Counted from the stretch's first letter, positions 44,358 to 56,310 are shown. The stretch: 64,000 nucleotides of DNA from Epiperipatus broadwayi (GCA_028023455.1 JAQFVV010000454.1:496001-560000), one strand, 5' to 3'. Notes: a model not told the origin generated them from the sequence alone. Numbers and translations: made by a program.

Positions 44358-46172
44358 ATGCTGCGAAGTGGGAAAATGTTTTCAAACAAAGATATTAAAT
44401 GCTCTAGTCAAATGCAAGATGATTTGCAAAGTGAACTAAATGATGATAGTAATATTATTGAACAATCATCATTAGTACAAGCACCTGGGGGTTCTACAAC
44501 CATAATTGAATACCCTCAACAAACACCGAGTTTAGATCAAGTGTTATCTCAAACACAAAATATAATTGATGAAGATTTAAATCAATCATCTACAATTGGA
44601 ATTAGTCAATCATTTAATGTTGATACAATTCAGCAAATGTTACAAATGTTTATGACTAAAATGGACAGTAATAATCAAAAATTACTTGATAATATGAATA
44701 AAAAATTGGATGATAATATTAATAGTTTAAAAAATGATTTGAAGATTGAAATAACAGGAATTGAAAATAAACTATCTACAAAAATCCAACAATTAAATTT
44801 AAATGTGGATAATGTTAAAAAAGATAACATAGAAATTAAACAAGCATTAAATGATTTAAAGAATGAAATTGATGAAAATAATTCAAAATGTCAACAATGG
44901 TTTAGTGAGTTCCAAGGTGACATAATAGATAGATTAAATGTTAAATGTGATGAAATGTATAAAAATCAAGGAATTTTTAGGGATCAAGTAAAAGAAGAAC
45001 AAAATAAAATACGGAATGAAATCCAAGTAGATAGACAACAAACACAAGCAAGAATAGATCAACTATCTACTAAACATAATAATGAGGTAGAATCTCAGAA
45101 TAATGTATTGGAGACTATTGATCATCAACTTAAAACTTTAGAAAATAAAATGAATTCAATAGAAATTAATACAAATATAGACAAAAATGTATTGGAAAAA
45201 TTAAGGAAAGATACTACTGAAACTTGGAATAGAGTAAATAAAATAAAGGAATCAACTGATAGTAGATTTTTGGTTATTGAAACACAGATATGTAAAAGAA
45301 CACCAACTATAGAAATGCATCAGGTTGAAAATAATGTAAATACTTATAGTTATAATCAAGAACAAAATCATGGTGAAAATCATTTGGAAGTCATTCAAAA
45401 AGATCCACAACAAGTAATTGACTCTGGTGATAGATCAAATTTTCAGTATCATATAATGCCTGAAGTTGAAAATTATCCTAGTAATTTTGAATTAGAAGGG
45501 TTACACTTAAATACTTATAGGATTAATCATGAAAATCAAACATCAACTTCTCAGTTGAATGTTTTAAAAAAACAAAAGGTATATAACCATTCAATACCAA
45601 GTAGTACAATTAACCAATTTGTTAGGTTAAAAATATTCAAAGGATCTCATAATGAATCTCCGATAGAACATATTAGAAGCCTTAATCTTTATTTTTCTGT
45701 TAACCATAGTTTATCAGAAGGAGAAAAAGTGATCGTTGCATATAGTCACTTACAAGGAGATGCATTGATGTGGTGGGAGTCTTTATCACAAACTCCATCT
45801 ACTTATATGGAATATCAAGAGTTATTAATTAAAAATTTTTGGAATAGAGATAAACAAGAGGCTTTATTGTACCAAATATTCCAAGATAAGTATAAACAGA
45901 CACCTGGAGAAACCTTGACCAAATTCTTTCGCCATCAAATAACAAAATTAAGAACACTTAATACTTATCATTTAAGTGAAGGCGAAATGATTAGAATAAT
46001 AAAAAGAAATTTACCACTTAAAATAGAACAATCATTATTGTATACCAATATAACAAAAATAGAACAAATAGTAGAACTTTTAAATAGTATTGATATGAAT
46101 CAAACCAATTTATCAATTAGATTACCTGATAAAAAAAAAGGAGGAAGCTTCAATCAATACAATATTTTATAA
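44358..46172 (+). CDS. Gypsy gag (capsid) protein, 3' end frame-shifted
   Basis: 604 codons. Residues about 85-320 are a long Asn/Lys/Glu-rich predicted coiled coil. Residues about 415-595 are a Retrotrans_gag-type capsid domain, with LKIFKGSHNESPIEHI, YSHLQGDALMWWESL and ETLTKFFRHQI. There is no CCHC zinc knuckle. The frame ends shortly after a run of nine A (46131-46139). A basic tail continues in the +1 frame from 46141 to 46368, so the stop at 46170 is probably caused by a one-base change in the A run, unless it is a programmed shift. ATG 44358 is the first in frame after the primer site; LRSGK follows. gag and pol share the same frame but are separated by 285 bp with stops. Confidence 0.9.
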   Translation: MLRSGKMFSNKDIKCSSQMQDDLQSELNDDSNIIEQSSLVQAPGGSTTIIEYPQQTPSLDQVLSQTQNIIDEDLNQSSTIGISQSFNVDTIQQMLQMFMTKMDSNNQKLLDNMNKKLDDNINSLKNDLKIEITGIENKLSTKIQQLNLNVDNVKKDNIEIKQALNDLKNEIDENNSKCQQWFSEFQGDIIDRLNVKCDEMYKNQGIFRDQVKEEQNKIRNEIQVDRQQTQARIDQLSTKHNNEVESQNNVLETIDHQLKTLENKMNSIEINTNIDKNVLEKLRKDTTETWNRVNKIKESTDSRFLVIETQICKRTPTIEMHQVENNVNTYSYNQEQNHGENHLEVIQKDPQQVIDSGDRSNFQYHIMPEVENYPSNFELEGLHLNTYRINHENQTSTSQLNVLKKQKVYNHSIPSSTINQFVRLKIFKGSHNESPIEHIRSLNLYFSVNHSLSEGEKVIVAYSHLQGDALMWWESLSQTPSTYMEYQELLIKNFWNRDKQEALLYQIFQDKYKQTPGETLTKFFRHQITKLRTLNTYHLSEGEMIRIIKRNLPLKIEQSLLYTNITKIEQIVELLNSIDMNQTNLSIRLPDKKKGGSFNQYNIL

Positions 46173-46457
46173 TAGAAGGAAAAATAATAGAAATACCAAT
46201 TATTGGAAGGGAAAAACATCTCAAAGGAATATACCTTATGACCCCTCTCCCAAAATAAATCGTGATAATTTAAATAAAGTAAAAATAACTTCTTCTAATA
46301 ATCCAAGAAATTTCCCAAAACCGGGATGTAGTAAAGATATATCTATAGATTCACATAAAACAAACTAAAAGGGTACTTGAGGAAATGTTCCTCACCTCAA
46401 GAAACCAAGTACCCAATGAGGAACTTGAATCAATCTTTTACATGAGAAATCACTAAC
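46141..46457 (+). pseudogene. Scrambled gag-pol junction
   Basis: Three frames each carry a protein-like segment. +1 frame, 46141-46368: a basic Asn/Arg-rich tail with YNRRKNNRN and NFPKPGCSKD. Third frame, about 46352-46450: VLEEMFLTSRNQ and PNEELESIF, an acidic linker. Then the pol frame from 46458, preceded by a TGA at 46443. This looks like one once-continuous gag-pol broken by small indels. No slippery site for a normal -1 shift was recognised. Confidence 0.6.
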
Positions 46458-49400
46458 ATGATGTGTTCATGGGAAGATAAAACACCAAATTTTGTTTTAC
46501 AAAGTTGCCCTATGATAGAAGTTTTGTTTGAGAGCTTGCTGGTTAAGGCATTATTAGATTCTGGTAGCCAAATTTCTGTGATATCAGAGACATTTTACCA
46601 AAAGATTTTAGCAATAAATCCTAATATCAAAATTTTACCACTGAAATCTATGCAGGTTACCATGGCTAACAGTAGAAAAGCTAAGTTAATCCAAAAACAA
46701 ATTTGGATTGAGATTAAAATCGGCCAAACAACTCTCTATCATGTATTTTTAATTTTGAATGGTTTGATTCATAATGTTATTTTAGGGGCAGACTTCCTAC
46801 ATTTGAACACTTGTGTAATTGATTTCTGTAATAAAACAGTTAAAATTAATGATGAAGTCTTAGAGATGACATTGCTTCCAAGATATGATCAAATTGAAGT
46901 TGACTCTATAACATCTAGCATTTCAGAAACACTTTTAGAGAGTAAACTCGCAGAATCCAACTTGCTTGGAAGTGATGATATGTTAAAATTACGATTTGTT
47001 ATAAGAGAATTTAATTCTATTTTCTCAGACATACCAGGAGTGATAAAGGGATTCCAACAGAGAATTAGATTAATTCATGATCAACCATTTCAATCTAAAT
47101 CATATCCTATTCCATACCAATATCAGGAAGATATATCTAAGCAAATTAATAAAATGCTGGATTGGGAAATCATTTCCAAATGCTCTTCACCTTACTGTAA
47201 TCCAGTAGTAACTGTGAAGAAGAAAGATGGGTCGATGAGATTTTGTTTGGATGCTAGACAACTAAACAAAATTACTGTCCCAGACAGAAATATACCACCA
47301 CCCATACATGACATATTCATGAAATTTGGAAATAAGAAGGTATTTTCTACTTTCGATTTAACCTCCAGCTATTGGCAGATTGAACTTCATCCAGAAGATC
47401 GCCAATATACTGCTTTCCGTTATGAGGGTTTTACATACCAATTTAATAGGATGCCATTTGGATTGATAAATAGTGGTGCAGGTCTAATCAGATGTTTAGA
47501 TAAGACTTTATCTCCTGAGGTAAAACAAATCATAATTATTTATGTGGTTGATGTAATTATTGCATCCACCACAGTTGAAGAACACCTTCAACATTTATCT
47601 ATATTTTTTAAAGAGTGTTTTCTGAAAGGTATAAAAATTAACTTCAAGAAGAGTACTTTAGTTTCCAACCAAGTAGTCTTCTTAGGTCATATTGTTGGTT
47701 GCAATGGGATAAGACCTCATCCAGAGAAGATCTCTGCCATTCAAAACTTTCCTAAACCATCTACCCGAAAACAAATTAGATCATTTTTAGGTCTATGTAA
47801 TTTTTACAACTGTTTCTATCAGAAGTTCTCAGACCACATGGAACCGTTGTTAAAATTGATTAGAAAAGATGAACGTTGGAAATGGACCGAAGAACAAGAC
47901 CGTGCATTTGAGAATATTAAAACAGGGTTTTTGGAGTTAACCATGTTAGCTTTCCCTGATTTTAATAAACCATTCATTGTTCAAACAGATAGTAGTGGTT
48001 TTGGATTAGGGGTAACACTGTCCCAAATCCAAGAGGATGGCCAACCAGGTGTCCTCTACTTTATAAGCCGGCTCTTGAAAGGTCCAGAAATAAATTACAC
48101 GGTTACAGAGAAGGAAGCACTAGCAATAGTCTGGGCTTTCCAAAAATTTCGACAAATGCTACTCGGATCAGAGGTGATAGTGATCACTGATCACAAAAGC
48201 CTTGAATTCCTGAATCATAGTTATCTGACTAATAGTCGTCTAGTTAGATGGAGTTTACTACTACAGGAATTTAATTACACTGTGCATTATTGCAAAGGAT
48301 CCGAGAATATCGTGGCTGATGTGCTTAGTCGAAATCCATGTAGGTCAGAACAAAATCATTTGATGGTAGACAACGCCTACATTACAAATGTCAATGTGAT
48401 GGCTGATAGTAATGTAGAGAACGAGTTGGAAAACTTACAAGAAATACAATTTAATGACCCAGAATTAAACCCAATTATAAAAGTTTTATTAGGGGAGGAA
48501 GTTTTGGATGCACCTAAAGATCTTAACCATTTTAAATTAGAACAACAGGTCTTACTATATAAAGTGAATGATAATGTTGATGAGTGGAGGACAATAATAC
48601 CAAAGTCTTTACGTGACCCACTCATAAAATACGTACACTGTCTATACGGGCATTATGGTGCTCATAAGACAGAACACACCCTAAAGAATTGGTTTTACTG
48701 GCCAAAAATGTATAAAGACATCTTAAAATCACTCCAAGATTGTCTAATTTGCTTAAGAGCTAAATCAGTAAACCAAAATTATATTAATTCAATTAATTCT
48801 ATCATTCCAGAAAGACCAAACGAGATCTTAGCAATTGACTATTATGGGCCTTTGCCTCCATTTAACAAACAAAAATATTTATTAGTCACTTATGATCTCT
48901 TTTCCAAATATGTTGCTGCTTACCCGATACCCCAAGCCAATACTAAACATACAATCAAAGTATTGAGTACTCTCCAATTCCCAATGATAGGAAAACCAAA
49001 AACCATACTAACTGATCATGGTACACCTTTTCTATCTAGAGAATGGAAGAAATGGGTAGACATATCAAAAATAAAACATGTGCTAATCTCTATTAGGAAT
49101 CCACAATCAAATCCATGCGAACATATTATGCGGGAGCTTGGACGTTTGTTTAGGACCTATTTAGAAGAGGAGCACAAGGGTTGGGTAAATCAGACAAAAT
49201 GTGTAGTAGACTATATCAATTGGAGTTTAAATGAATCTACAGGATTCTCGCCCATCCGACTACACTTTCATCAAATTATACCTATATTATTTAAAAAATA
49301 TAAACCTATTATTAATAAACTCAAAATAAATGGAGAAAATGATATTTTACAAGCTCATAAACAACTTGTTAAAATGGCAAATAATAAAAGTCAAAATAAA

Positions 49401-49625
49401 AAAAAATTTATTTATGAATTTAAAGTCGGAGATAAAGTTTTGATAAAGACTTTCCATCCCAGCAAACCATTGGAGAATAAATACCATAAATTCTTCAATA
49501 CATATGAAGGACCTTATACTATCGTTAAAAGGGCAGGTCCAAATGCATTTTGGATTAACCAAGAAGGAGAGATTCGTGGTACATACAATTCACGAATTTT
49601 AAAACCATATTTTGGCTGCTTATAA
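46458..49625 (+). CDS. Gypsy pol: protease, reverse transcriptase, RNase H, integrase
   Basis: 1055 residues. Protease: ALLDSGSQIS (Asp-Ser-Gly at 34-36) and NVILGADFL (about 106-114). Reverse transcriptase about 215-410: first catalytic Asp in STFDLTSSYWQ (D300), then IYVVDVIIAS at 361-370. The conserved YxDD is YVVD, with Val364 (codon 47547-47549, GTT) where the first Asp belongs, one base from GAT. RNase H about 505-625 keeps D511, E551/E553, D578 and D621. Integrase has H727, H732, C762 and C765, and D794, D853, E888, then a GPY motif (1018-1020). No chromodomain follows. The RT lesion alone should abolish DNA synthesis. The rest, including 1055 codons without a stop, argues that inactivation is recent or that it is mobilised in trans. 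Confidence 0.95.
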   Translation: MMCSWEDKTPNFVLQSCPMIEVLFESLLVKALLDSGSQISVISETFYQKILAINPNIKILPLKSMQVTMANSRKAKLIQKQIWIEIKIGQTTLYHVFLILNGLIHNVILGADFLHLNTCVIDFCNKTVKINDEVLEMTLLPRYDQIEVDSITSSISETLLESKLAESNLLGSDDMLKLRFVIREFNSIFSDIPGVIKGFQQRIRLIHDQPFQSKSYPIPYQYQEDISKQINKMLDWEIISKCSSPYCNPVVTVKKKDGSMRFCLDARQLNKITVPDRNIPPPIHDIFMKFGNKKVFSTFDLTSSYWQIELHPEDRQYTAFRYEGFTYQFNRMPFGLINSGAGLIRCLDKTLSPEVKQIIIIYVVDVIIASTTVEEHLQHLSIFFKECFLKGIKINFKKSTLVSNQVVFLGHIVGCNGIRPHPEKISAIQNFPKPSTRKQIRSFLGLCNFYNCFYQKFSDHMEPLLKLIRKDERWKWTEEQDRAFENIKTGFLELTMLAFPDFNKPFIVQTDSSGFGLGVTLSQIQEDGQPGVLYFISRLLKGPEINYTVTEKEALAIVWAFQKFRQMLLGSEVIVITDHKSLEFLNHSYLTNSRLVRWSLLLQEFNYTVHYCKGSENIVADVLSRNPCRSEQNHLMVDNAYITNVNVMADSNVENELENLQEIQFNDPELNPIIKVLLGEEVLDAPKDLNHFKLEQQVLLYKVNDNVDEWRTIIPKSLRDPLIKYVHCLYGHYGAHKTEHTLKNWFYWPKMYKDILKSLQDCLICLRAKSVNQNYINSINSIIPERPNEILAIDYYGPLPPFNKQKYLLVTYDLFSKYVAAYPIPQANTKHTIKVLSTLQFPMIGKPKTILTDHGTPFLSREWKKWVDISKIKHVLISIRNPQSNPCEHIMRELGRLFRTYLEEEHKGWVNQTKCVVDYINWSLNESTGFSPIRLHFHQIIPILFKKYKPIINKLKINGENDILQAHKQLVKMANNKSQNKKKFIYEFKVGDKVLIKTFHPSKPLENKYHKFFNTYEGPYTIVKRAGPNAFWINQEGEIRGTYNSRILKPYFGCL

Positions 49626-50159
49626 TGTTTTATAAAGAAATGAGGTGAAGACCAAGATAAGAATTGGGCAGTGTAAACCATACAGTTGTATAAAAAATAA
49701 TAATAATAGTGATCAATGTAAAGAGAAGTATAGTTAAAAACATTAGCTTTGGTGAGGGTATTCTTTAATGCCTTAAAATAATTAAAACCATAGAGTCAAT
49801 TCATATTTATAAATGGATACTCTAGTATTTATTTAGTCCTTTTCAAATCCATAAGTCTTAAAGAAGCAGGAATAAGGCTAGTAAATATATTTGTGGTCCA
49901 AGAAGGAAACACATTTTTTTTTTATTTTTTTTTTTTTTATAAAAAAAAATATTAACCCATCAAAGTCCTTAATTTTTTTTTATTTTTGATCATTATCACA
50001 AGAATAAAATAGCCCAAGTATTAGGAAGATATAACAGTTAAAAAAAAAAAAATTAACCCTTCATAAAATCCAACTATAAATGCAATTAAACTATAAGAAT
50101 ATACTAAAATAGTTGTAAGTGTTTAAAATTTTAACTTAAATTAAAATTTTAAATTTCCT
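49626..50159. other. 3' untranslated internal region of the gypsy element
   Basis: AT-rich, with A and T runs (49914-49990, 50040-50052). There is no env-like open frame between pol and the polypurine tract. Confidence 0.7.
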
Positions 50160-50173
50160 AAGGGAAGGGGAAA
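50160..50173 (+). promoter_or_regulatory. Polypurine tract
   Basis: AAGGGAAGGGGAAA lies directly before TATAATAG at 50174. It is the expected plus-strand primer position. It indicates that the complete LTR starts at 50174 with TATAA, mirroring the TTATA end. Confidence 0.75.
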
Positions 50174-52263
50174 TATAATAGTAACTTACAGTTATTATTA
50201 TTGGTCTAGCGTGTTTTATCTCTTGTGAAATTATTTATAAATATAAATTTATATTTGACTATTTTATTATGTAACATATATGTACTATTTATATATACAT
50301 TTAAGTTTTAAATAATATATACCTTAAGCTTTTGAGTAAAATGCCAGATTTGAAGTTAAGAATAAATACTTATATATTTTTTTATTTTATTATTAAATCT
50401 TAATGTCAGTGGAACAATTGATAGTTGAATTAAGCATGAACTTATATAATACACGAGCAGATTCGTTCGTGCTCTGGATATAAAAAAACGAAGGAAAAAA
50501 GAAAATCATTTCTCTTTAAAAAAATATTATTTTTCTTTTATCAATACTACTATTTAACGATTGGAATTTAAATATTAACTTTTCCAAATTAAAATAATTT
50601 GTGGATTCAAAGTTTGCAAGGAAAATATATTTAATTTTCTACTCAATCTTAAAGGAATAGCAATATAAAAGAAAAGAACGTCTGTTTAAGTTTTGAAACT
50701 ACGTTGTTTTAACTCTTCCATTATTCTTCGGATATATATAAATTTAAGATAATTATATATATTAAGGATAAAACAATGTGCACTGAGTAGTGTAGTACAC
50801 TTATTATATCGTAAAAGGTTTCGAAACCAACCTTGCATGCTATTTTAAAATATTTTGAAATATTAGATATATAGAACGTCTAAGGATAATACAAAAATGA
50901 AGATTAAGAACATCTACATTCGAAGAATATTTATTTTATTTCACATTAATCAAATCATTGGATATTGTTAACAGTTTATCGTCTATGGATAAATAAAATC
51001 ATCATTATACCAATGGATTAATAATATACTTCGTAAAAGATCTTCATTAGGATGATGAACTATAGACTTCAATACCTACTCTCAACTCTCTTATAAATAA
51101 GTTTCCTTTATTATATATTTATTATAATAATGCTTATATTATTTTAATATGTTTATTATTATTATTATTATCTTTATTTCAAATTTGGCATCGCATCATT
51201 TTATATCTTGATAGGAAAATTATATTTATTATTAAATATAATTAATTGAAAGCTTAACATAATTCATCAAATTAGATGAGGGATATAAAAAAAATAGTTA
51301 TTATTTGACAGATATCTTAAACAGGATTATATTGTGTTTACTACGTAATATTGTAAACGTTTAATGTATTTTTATGTATTAAAAATACATATAATATATA
51401 AGTTATACAATGGTAAATAATACCTATATATGGGTAATTGTGAAGCATATAAATAAGAACGGTAAATAAGTTAATAAGTTACATAAATTATTAATTTTTT
51501 GAACCCAGATATTGTTTTTATATATCTATTAATTTAAGCTATTTTCTTTAATTTTTGAAAGTTTATTATAGTATTGAGTTTTATCATGGGGTATTAAATA
51601 AAAAAATATTTATTAATATTCTTTTAAAATGATAAAATTCATCCGTATTTATTTATTAATATTTTATTATCTATTCTATTATATTTTTTATTGTTTATTA
51701 AATATTGATTTGTTAACGTGATCTCTTTGTCTAATCATTATTGAATTATATTATGTATATGCTAGTATTATAAATATCATATGAATAATAGTTATAATTA
51801 ATGCTTATATAAAGGCATATGAAATAACTTGTTTTGAAATTATTCCTGAAATGAGCTGATTGCAAATTCTCCGTGAGTTTAAATATCGTGGCATAATGGT
51901 GACTGAAAGAGGGATGAAAGATGGATGACCTGGTCTAAATTGTATTTAAACTTATTTAAAGATTAATGAGCTAGCATAATAAAGGTATATATAATCATGG
52001 ACTTGGTATTTCATCGATTCATTTCTAGCATTCTACTTGAAGACCCAAAGTTCGATTGTAGTGAAATGCGTATCCTCTTTCTAAGGAATTTAATCATCCC
52101 TTTATATTTAACAAGACTAACTTAGATTTTAAATATAATCCATTCTGTTATATTTGGCGAACCTAACTATGAAGCATTAAGTTAATGACTTCTAAACATT
52201 AAATATAATTGATTATATTACATTTAATACACCAACTGGGATGATTAAGGCCGTCCCGTTATA
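50174..52263 (+). repeat. 3' LTR of the gypsy element
   Basis: 2090 bp if it starts after the polypurine tract, or 50186 by shared sequence alone. Private changes include ATATATGTAC near 50280 (ATATAAGTAC in the others), ATAATACACGAG near 50450 (ATAACACACGAG in the others) and a 3-bp deletion near 51605. Confidence 0.92.
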
Positions 52264-55200
52264 ATATATATATATATTGTAGATATATATATATAGTATT
52301 CAATTATTTAAAAAAAAAAAAAAAATTTATTCTTTTATACATACAGAGATTTATATGTATAGATTTATTATTATGAATAAGCAGTTCTTTTTGTGATTTA
52401 TTATATAATATTTTTTTATTATTAAATAATATGTGTTAAATTTATTTAACTTTCATTTTGTTAAAATAGAGTAAATCAGAAAAGTGTGAAACAAGGCAAT
52501 TAAGATTGTTAGATAAGGAGATAAAAAAAATGTACACGTGTGAAACAATGAATAGATCTGTACAAACACAAAGATGCTTTTACACTTATTCCTGATGGCT
52601 ATAGATTCCAGGTTTGTTGTTATCTGTATCTTAAGATTATTTTTACAAAAGAGGTGCTTTGATGTAGATAACGATAGCGATCAATTTTAAGTCTTTATTG
52701 ATTGTGACCGACGTCAAACTTGTGAAGCTTTGATTTTTTTTTAAGATAAAGATTTCCAGATGTTTTTTTTCCTTTGGTTGAAATTCGCGATATAAATGAT
52801 TGAAACAATTTTTTTAGGCAGTCAGTCATAAATTTTTTTAGAGAGATGATCAGTCAGTCTTAAATTTTTTTAAAGAGATGATGAGTTAGTCATTAAATTT
52901 TTTTAGAGTGAGAGTCACTCAAATTATTATTATTTTGAGACTCAACTCAGTCGGTCCTTCCTTGTTATTATTCTTAAGCAGAAATGTAAGCTCGGATTTT
53001 TTTTTTTAAAAGAGAGTGAACGCTTTAATTTTTTTTTCTCACTCTTTGAAAGTTGAAAAAAAGAGCAAATGAAATGTGCATTGATATAAAGCAATTTCCA
53101 GCAATATTAAAGAAGAGGAGAGAAATGGAACAAGATTGAATTTATTATAAGTTAGTAATAATTATAAAAATAATATTAACATATTTGGTTATGCATAATA
53201 CTATGCCTCTGCATTGCTAAACCATTTTTTCTGCTTCCTGGTTAATACAGAATGAGTCAAAATCGCTGATCTGTCTATGAAGTCATGTATCCAGTAATAA
53301 CCAACAAAATGATAGATTTTGAAGCCAACCACACAAGCTATATGGAATGCTTTGTTTCTAGTTCCTGGCTTAATAAAAGCTCATTACCTTCGAATGAATG
53401 GAGAAGAGGAAATAGGAGGAAAAGAAAATCTATAACAGCCATGTAGAACCAAGTTTGAAGCCATAAATCAAATTTTTGTTGATTTACCTCAATCATCTAA
53501 AGTGTCAACAGCAATTATTTTTTTTAAAGGAGAGAGACAAGCAAATCCACCGGTACCTACTTATTCAAAGTACTTATAATAACTTTTTTTTTAAATGGTA
53601 GAAGGAAGCCAATCAACAGTGAATAATAATGGAATTGAAGAAACAAGCAAAATCAATTGATTCAGCATTATCTTAAAAGTATCTGCAATAACTTTCTTTT
53701 TTGTTGTTGTTGTTGTTGTTGGTGAGCAAAGAAAAGCAGTCTGAAAATTCAAACTTAGGACATTAATAAGAAGTAAAAAGTAGACGGGTAAATATGAACT
53801 TTCTTTAACCGATTTTATTCTTTTACTTATTAAAAGTAAACCTTAATTTACTGGTCAAAGCAATTTTCTTTTTTGATACAGAAACATTAAAGACTTGTTT
53901 ATCTATAGTTATTTGCAATATCTCACAACATAGCACAAACATAGTTTAAATCTTTAAACTTAAATTTTTCATTATTTTTTTTTATTTTTTTTATTATATA
54001 TTGTAATGTTGAAATGTTTTTTTTTTAATTGTTCTTCAGTTGTTAATGATAATGAGCAACCTATAGATATATGCATTTATAATGTTCTTTTATTTTTATT
54101 TTATCTTGTTGCATATTAAAGGTTAATATATGTATTTTATTTTCTTTCGCTATAAGGTTGAAAAAAGAAAAAGATATTTTATATATGTAATTTTTGGGTA
54201 TACATTTTAAACATATATGTTAACATTACCGAATGCGTGAATGTGTAACTGCTTATCCAAACACATCAAAGAATAGGTTATATATGATTAGTTTAAAATG
54301 GTAAATTGAAAAATAGGGCATTACATTTGAATGGAAATGAAATGACATATACAAGTTTCACCTGAAATTTATTTTATGATATGATGAGTAAGAAAAGTCT
54401 TAAATAAGCATTTATAGAATATGTATTTTTTTTCTAATATTGATTTAAGTCAGCTTATTTTGAGATATCAAGAAAGATGACAAACCTATATATTAAATTT
54501 ATTTGCTTATACTTATATAAATTTTTATATTAATTTTTGTATTGAATTGATATGGTAATAAACCATTTATTTAATTGTCGATTTGACTTTAAAGAAGGAA
54601 AGAAAGAGTAGTAGTGTTAATAAAATATAATTATATATCTTAATTGGTTTCCGAGTAATTATTAAGAATATTGTGTTTTTTTTTTTTTTTTGTCTTAATT
54701 CTATCATTTTAATTCATCATCATTGCTCGCAGTTATTAAGTATTACCATTCGTATGTATTGAGCAATCACTTGCAAATATTAAGCGTCCGCAAAATAATA
54801 GGTAAACTAGAATGTTGATATTTAAGTATTTAAGGATTATGCTTGAGAATAACCAAATTTTGATAATTATAGTTCAACATAGAAAGCTAAAATTGTGTTG
54901 TGTCCATGAATTTAGATCATCCTCATCAAAGATGGATATCATGTTATTAGTTAAAAATGTTTCAAATAATACTATATAAAAGTTATGATCGCCATCAATC
55001 ATCATTAACAAATTATAATCATTAAATTTAATGTTTAGCGTAATGAATATATTTTAGTAAATAGGGGTTTATAGAAAATTGAATATTATGCAAAGAGATT
55101 CATGATGATCAATCATCACCATTAGTATTATTAAATCCCAGTATGAAATATGATAATTTTAATAGATGCCTATAAGTTTATAAAGATGAATTTATTGTTG

Positions 55201-56241
55201 TGAGTTTATTGATAAGCCATGGCTGGTATCATCATCACTATTATAATCATTATTATGATATCACTATTATTATCATTAGTATGATATTATTATCATCATC
55301 ATCATTATTACCTTTATTGTGATAAATAATCTAGTTAAATGGCCATCAATATCAATAATGGTCTTCACATGCTTGTTTGGAAGCCATTAATAGGATTATA
55401 CATGTCTGTTCATCAATATACGCTAATGAGCTAGCAATGTCTATAAGAATCTTTGATCTATAGTATAAACTTTGGTAATATTGGGATCTTGTAATTTTAT
55501 CAATATAGATAAAATGTAAAAATGTCATTTTTGTTCAATAGTCATCCAAGTCATGTGTAATAAATATGTACTGAATGAGTTTGAACTCAAGTACACTATA
55601 AATAGATACTTATCTAGATTGAAAACAATCTAGTGGTGCTCATGGGAAAACACATGTACTTAGCTAAACTGAATAAAGTGTGATATCATCCCTTTCCAAC
55701 TTCATAATATTAGTTTTACAACTTATATTTTTTTATAAGTTGTCATGAATAGCACCCGTGTGTGCATATGACCATGAATGGTCTTATATATTTGGAAAGA
55801 AGAATAGGAAGGATTCTTTGTTAGAAGAACCTAGTATTGGAGATAAGCATAAGGCACTCCAGGAATCTCACAGTGGGTACTTTTATTCAGTTGCTATATT
55901 TAATATTATTTTTATTAGATGACAATGGCCAGTATGTTTTATTGTTCGAATGACTGCCCCAATATATAAATAAATACCAAGAATCTTTAATGCTGATATT
56001 TTCAAGTGGCACAGTGATTCTATAATTTCTTTGGCTATGCTATGATGAATTAATATAGTTACAAATGGTACAGATTGGATAGGCATATATCTAATAATTA
56101 ATAATTTTCCCTATCTAAATATTTATTATGGTTACAAATGTGACATATTAAAATAGCTACAAATTATAGTTACAAATACATATCTTTTATATTAATTTAA
56201 TAATTACAAATACATATTTATATTAATTTATAAATATTGTT

Positions 56242-56276
<35 letters not shown>

Positions 56277-56310
56277 CAATATTTATCAATTAATATTCAA
56301 TATATATATA
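52264..56310. other. 4-kb AT-rich DNA with tandem and microsatellite tracts
   Basis: No gene found. Contents: (TA)n at 52264-52295; three tandem copies of about 37 bp containing AAATTTTTTTAGAGAGATGA at 52805-52925; (TTG)n at 53703-53722; ATC/ATT-rich repeats at 55220-55320; (TA)n at 56247-56272 and 56299-56322 separated by a short palindrome. The segment might be an older insertion in the same family A copy (see 39730 and 56318). Confidence 0.4.

Larger units (their letters stand above)
39852..52263 (+). mobile_element. Ty3/gypsy retrotransposon with an extra inverted LTR
   Basis: The total is 12.4 kb. Order: inverted partial LTR (39852-41865), 70-bp loop, 5' LTR, primer site, gag, pol (protease, RT, RNase H, integrase), polypurine tract, 3' LTR. 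There is no env. Both outer borders are the same LTR end (TATAACGGG... and ...CCCGTTATA). Both flanks are (TA)n, so a 4-6 bp target duplication cannot be told apart from the repeat. Pol is open over 1055 codons, but the RT active site is mutated and the gag-pol link is frame-broken, so the copy is probably not autonomous. It nonetheless appears recent, judged by the close similarity of its LTR copies. Confidence 0.93.

Noticed and set aside
49626-50159. env gene downstream of pol
   Set aside because: No open frame of useful length, signal peptide or transmembrane segment before the polypurine tract. The element is a retrotransposon without a visible envelope.
39852-52263. Giant DNA transposon (Maverick/Polinton type) because of 2-kb inverted ends
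   Set aside because: The only genes are gag and a gypsy-order pol. There is no DNA polymerase B or capsid gene, and the inverted ends are LTR copies with primer site and polypurine tract in the proper places.
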